From the NCBI RefSeq assembly GCF_002810445.1, contig NZ_NEXS01000011.1, positions 186,001 through 250,000 on the forward strand: 64,000 nt of DNA, given 5' to 3'. Below, piece by piece: positions 62,390 to 64,000 of this stretch. The notes beneath the pieces were generated by a model. It saw nothing but the letters and a program-made list of their open reading frames with translations, was not told where the DNA came from and did no database searches. Position 1 is the stretch's first letter. Each line of letters starts with the position of its first letter. The position numbers and the translations under genes were made by a program. Source of the DNA: Advenella sp. S44. GTDB taxonomy: Bacteria > Pseudomonadota > Gammaproteobacteria > Burkholderiales > Burkholderiaceae_B.

Positions 62390-64000
62390 TCAGGCGGCAA
62401 AGCGGCGCAACCGCAAGGCATTGGTCACGACAAAGACGCTGGATAGCGCCATGGCGCCGGCGGCAAAGATGGGCGACATCAATACACCATTGTAGGGATA
62501 CAATACCCCGGCCGCGACCGGAATCAGCGCTGCATTATAGGCAAAGGCCCAGAACAGGTTCTGGCGAATATTGCGCATGGTCGCCCGCGACATGGCAATC
62601 GCCTGCGAGACGTGTGTCAGATCGCCTGACATCAACACCACGTCCGCCGACTCCATCGCAATATCGGTACCCGATCCGATTGCAATCCCGACGTCAGCGA
62701 CCGCCAGGGCTGGCGCGTCGTTAATGCCGTCGCCGACAAATGCCACCGGCCCGTGTGTCTTTTGCAGGCGCCGCACGGTATTGGCTTTGGCGTCCGGCAT
62801 CACTTGCGCAACCACATCATCGATATTCAACTGACGTGCAATGGCCTGCGCCGTGCGTTTATTGTCGCCACTGACCATGACCACTTTAAGCCCCTGTTTA
62901 TGCAAGGCCGCAATGGCCTGGCCAGTCGTATCACGAAGGCTGTCGGCTACGGTAACAATCGCAGCGAGCCGGCCATCGATGGCGACGTAAAGCGGCGTCT
63001 TGCCTTCATCGGCAAGCTTGTCCGCCACCGACGCAAATGCCGCAGGGTCCAGATTGTGCTGCTGCATTAAACGGTCCGAGCCGATCAGGATCTGCCGCGC
63101 TGCCACTTGCGCGCGAAGACCAAGCCCGGTCAGCGATTCAAATTTCTCCACTGGCGCCAGCAATAGTTCTTGTTTCTCTGCCGCAGCCACGATAGCGCGG
63201 GCTATCGGATGCTCGGAACGGCTTTCTGCAGCAGCCACCAATGCCAGTACCTCGTTGCGCTCGAAACCCTCTGCCAAGGTGAGGTCACTCAGCTCCGGAT
63301 AACCGCGGGTCAGCGTACCGGTTTTATCGACCGCAACCACACGCACATCCATCAGCGTTTGCAGCGCCTGGCCCTGGCGGAACAAGATACCCAATTGCGC
63401 GGCGCGGCCCGTTCCCACCATAATCGAAGTCGGTGTTGCCAGGCCCATAGCGCAGGGGCAGGCGATAATGAGCACGGCAACGGCATTGACCAGCGCAAAA
63501 CCCAAGGCCGGTTGTGGTCCAAACATCAACCATATTACAAAGGTAATTAATGCAACTGACAGAACCGCCGGGACAAACCACATGGTAATGCGATCTACGA
63601 CGGCCTGGATCGGCAGCTTTGCTCCCTGCGCCTGTTCAACCATGCGAATGATCTGCGACAGCACGGTATCGGCACCGACACCGGTAGCGCGCAGACTAAG
63701 CGCCCCGTTCTGGTTGACGGTGCCTGCCACCACTGATGCGCCGGGCATTTTTTCCACCGGCATCGGCTCGCCGCTGATCATGGACTCGTCCACGAAACTG
63801 CTGCCTGCTGTGACCTGCCCGTCAACCGGGATGCGCTCGCCAGGGCGCAATTCGATCACATCGCCGACGATGACGTGCTCAATGGGGATTTCGCTGATCG
63901 AATCGCCGCGCCGTACCCTGGCCGTCTTGGCTCGCAATCCCGCCAGTCGCCGGATAGCTTCCGACGTATTTCCCTTCGCCCGCGCTTCAAGATAGCGGCC
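62390..64000 (-). CDS. copA: Copper-translocating P-type ATPase (partial, 5' end beyond window)
   Basis: The last 537 codons of the gene are inside; the frame runs without a break through the right edge, so the N-terminal metal-binding domains are missing here. Present are the actuator region ([17 protein letters not shown]), the channel motif [15 protein letters not shown] (CPC), the phosphorylation motif DKTGTLTRG, the SEHPIARAI nucleotide motif and [16 protein letters not shown]. It exports Cu(I) or silver. Coupled to cueR. A P1B ATPase identity is certain; copper is inferred from the CPC motif and cueR. Confidence 0.95.
   Translation of the reverse strand, partial: GRYLEARAKGNTSEAIRRLAGLRAKTARVRRGDSISEIPIEHVIVGDVIELRPGERIPVDGQVTAGSSFVDESMISGEPMPVEKMPGASVVAGTVNQNGALSLRATGVGADTVLSQIIRMVEQAQGAKLPIQAVVDRITMWFVPAVLSVALITFVIWLMFGPQPALGFALVNAVAVLIIACPCAMGLATPTSIMVGTGRAAQLGILFRQGQALQTLMDVRVVAVDKTGTLTRGYPELSDLTLAEGFERNEVLALVAAAESRSEHPIARAIVAAAEKQELLLAPVEKFESLTGLGLRAQVAARQILIGSDRLMQQHNLDPAAFASVADKLADEGKTPLYVAIDGRLAAIVTVADSLRDTTGQAIAALHKQGLKVVMVSGDNKRTAQAIARQLNIDDVVAQVMPDAKANTVRRLQKTHGPVAFVGDGINDAPALAVADVGIAIGSGTDIAMESADVVLMSGDLTHVSQAIAMSRATMRNIRQNLFWAFAYNAALIPVAAGVLYPYNGVLMSPIFAAGAMALSSVFVVTNALRLRRFAA

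Overview
This 64 kb window looks like chromosomal DNA of a betaproteobacterium of the order Burkholderiales, most likely family Alcaligenaceae; Advenella is a reasonable guess. The basis is the three orphan Bug-type solute receptors (TctC-like), the Burkholderiales-style phasin, GTP-dependent PEP carboxykinase, NsrR/Hmp and AidB, and a taurine dissimilation locus of the TauXY/Xsc/Pta type. The genus is an inference from gene content, not from a marker gene. I see no rRNA, tRNA, CRISPR array, intact insertion sequence or prophage.

Layout. 0-8.7 kb: MASE1-PAS membrane protein, phasin, homogentisate dioxygenase hmgA, DNA repair methyltransferase ogt, M20 metallopeptidase (with a duplicated relic of its own 3' end beside it), DJ-1/PfpI protein, a long pyrimidine-rich tandem repeat, a glycosyltransferase and a secreted nuclease. 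8.8-12.1 kb: a Bug receptor-sulfatase operon. 11.6-13.4 kb: divergent nsrR and hmp with two NsrR-like boxes between them. 13.6-24.2 kb: TRIC-type channel, GABA-permease-like transporter, a divergent SSB, the zinc receptor znuA with an Asp-His repeat and an upstream Zur-like palindrome, an AGCS symporter, a YjaB-like acetyltransferase, a HugZ-like protein, a YbaY-META protein, a DUF2938 protein, and an MFS exporter with a MarR regulator. 24.2-34.9 kb: a phased repeat array, pckG, an MHS transporter, a GMC oxidoreductase divergent from an IclR regulator, a Bug receptor, and a coupled amidohydrolase/G3E-GTPase pair.

35.0-49.0 kb is the metabolic centrepiece, a complete taurine catabolic locus. 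TauABC imports taurine, TauXY deaminates it to sulfoacetaldehyde, Xsc converts this to acetyl phosphate plus sulfite, and Pta gives acetyl-CoA. A MocR-type regulator (TauR-like) lies in the cluster. Embedded in it are an IclR regulator with a CobS/CobT-like AAA+/VWA pair, and a polar amino-acid type binding protein coupled to tauY. A TauE/SafE-family permease lies about 6 kb further on, under an FCD-type GntR regulator, and could export sulfite.

49.4-64 kb: twin paralogous lipoproteins, a PPOX-type flavoprotein, a secreted repeat protein, a ZIP transporter, an orphan type VI effector/immunity pair (Tae4/Tai4), the GntR-TauE unit divergent from a Bug receptor, a phytase-like esterase, NDH-2, AidB, and cueR with copA running off the right edge. 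The most unusual items are the CobST pair and extra receptor inside the taurine locus, the phased repeat array at 24.3-24.45 kb, the relic of the M20 gene, and several unlinked short-repeat tracts.
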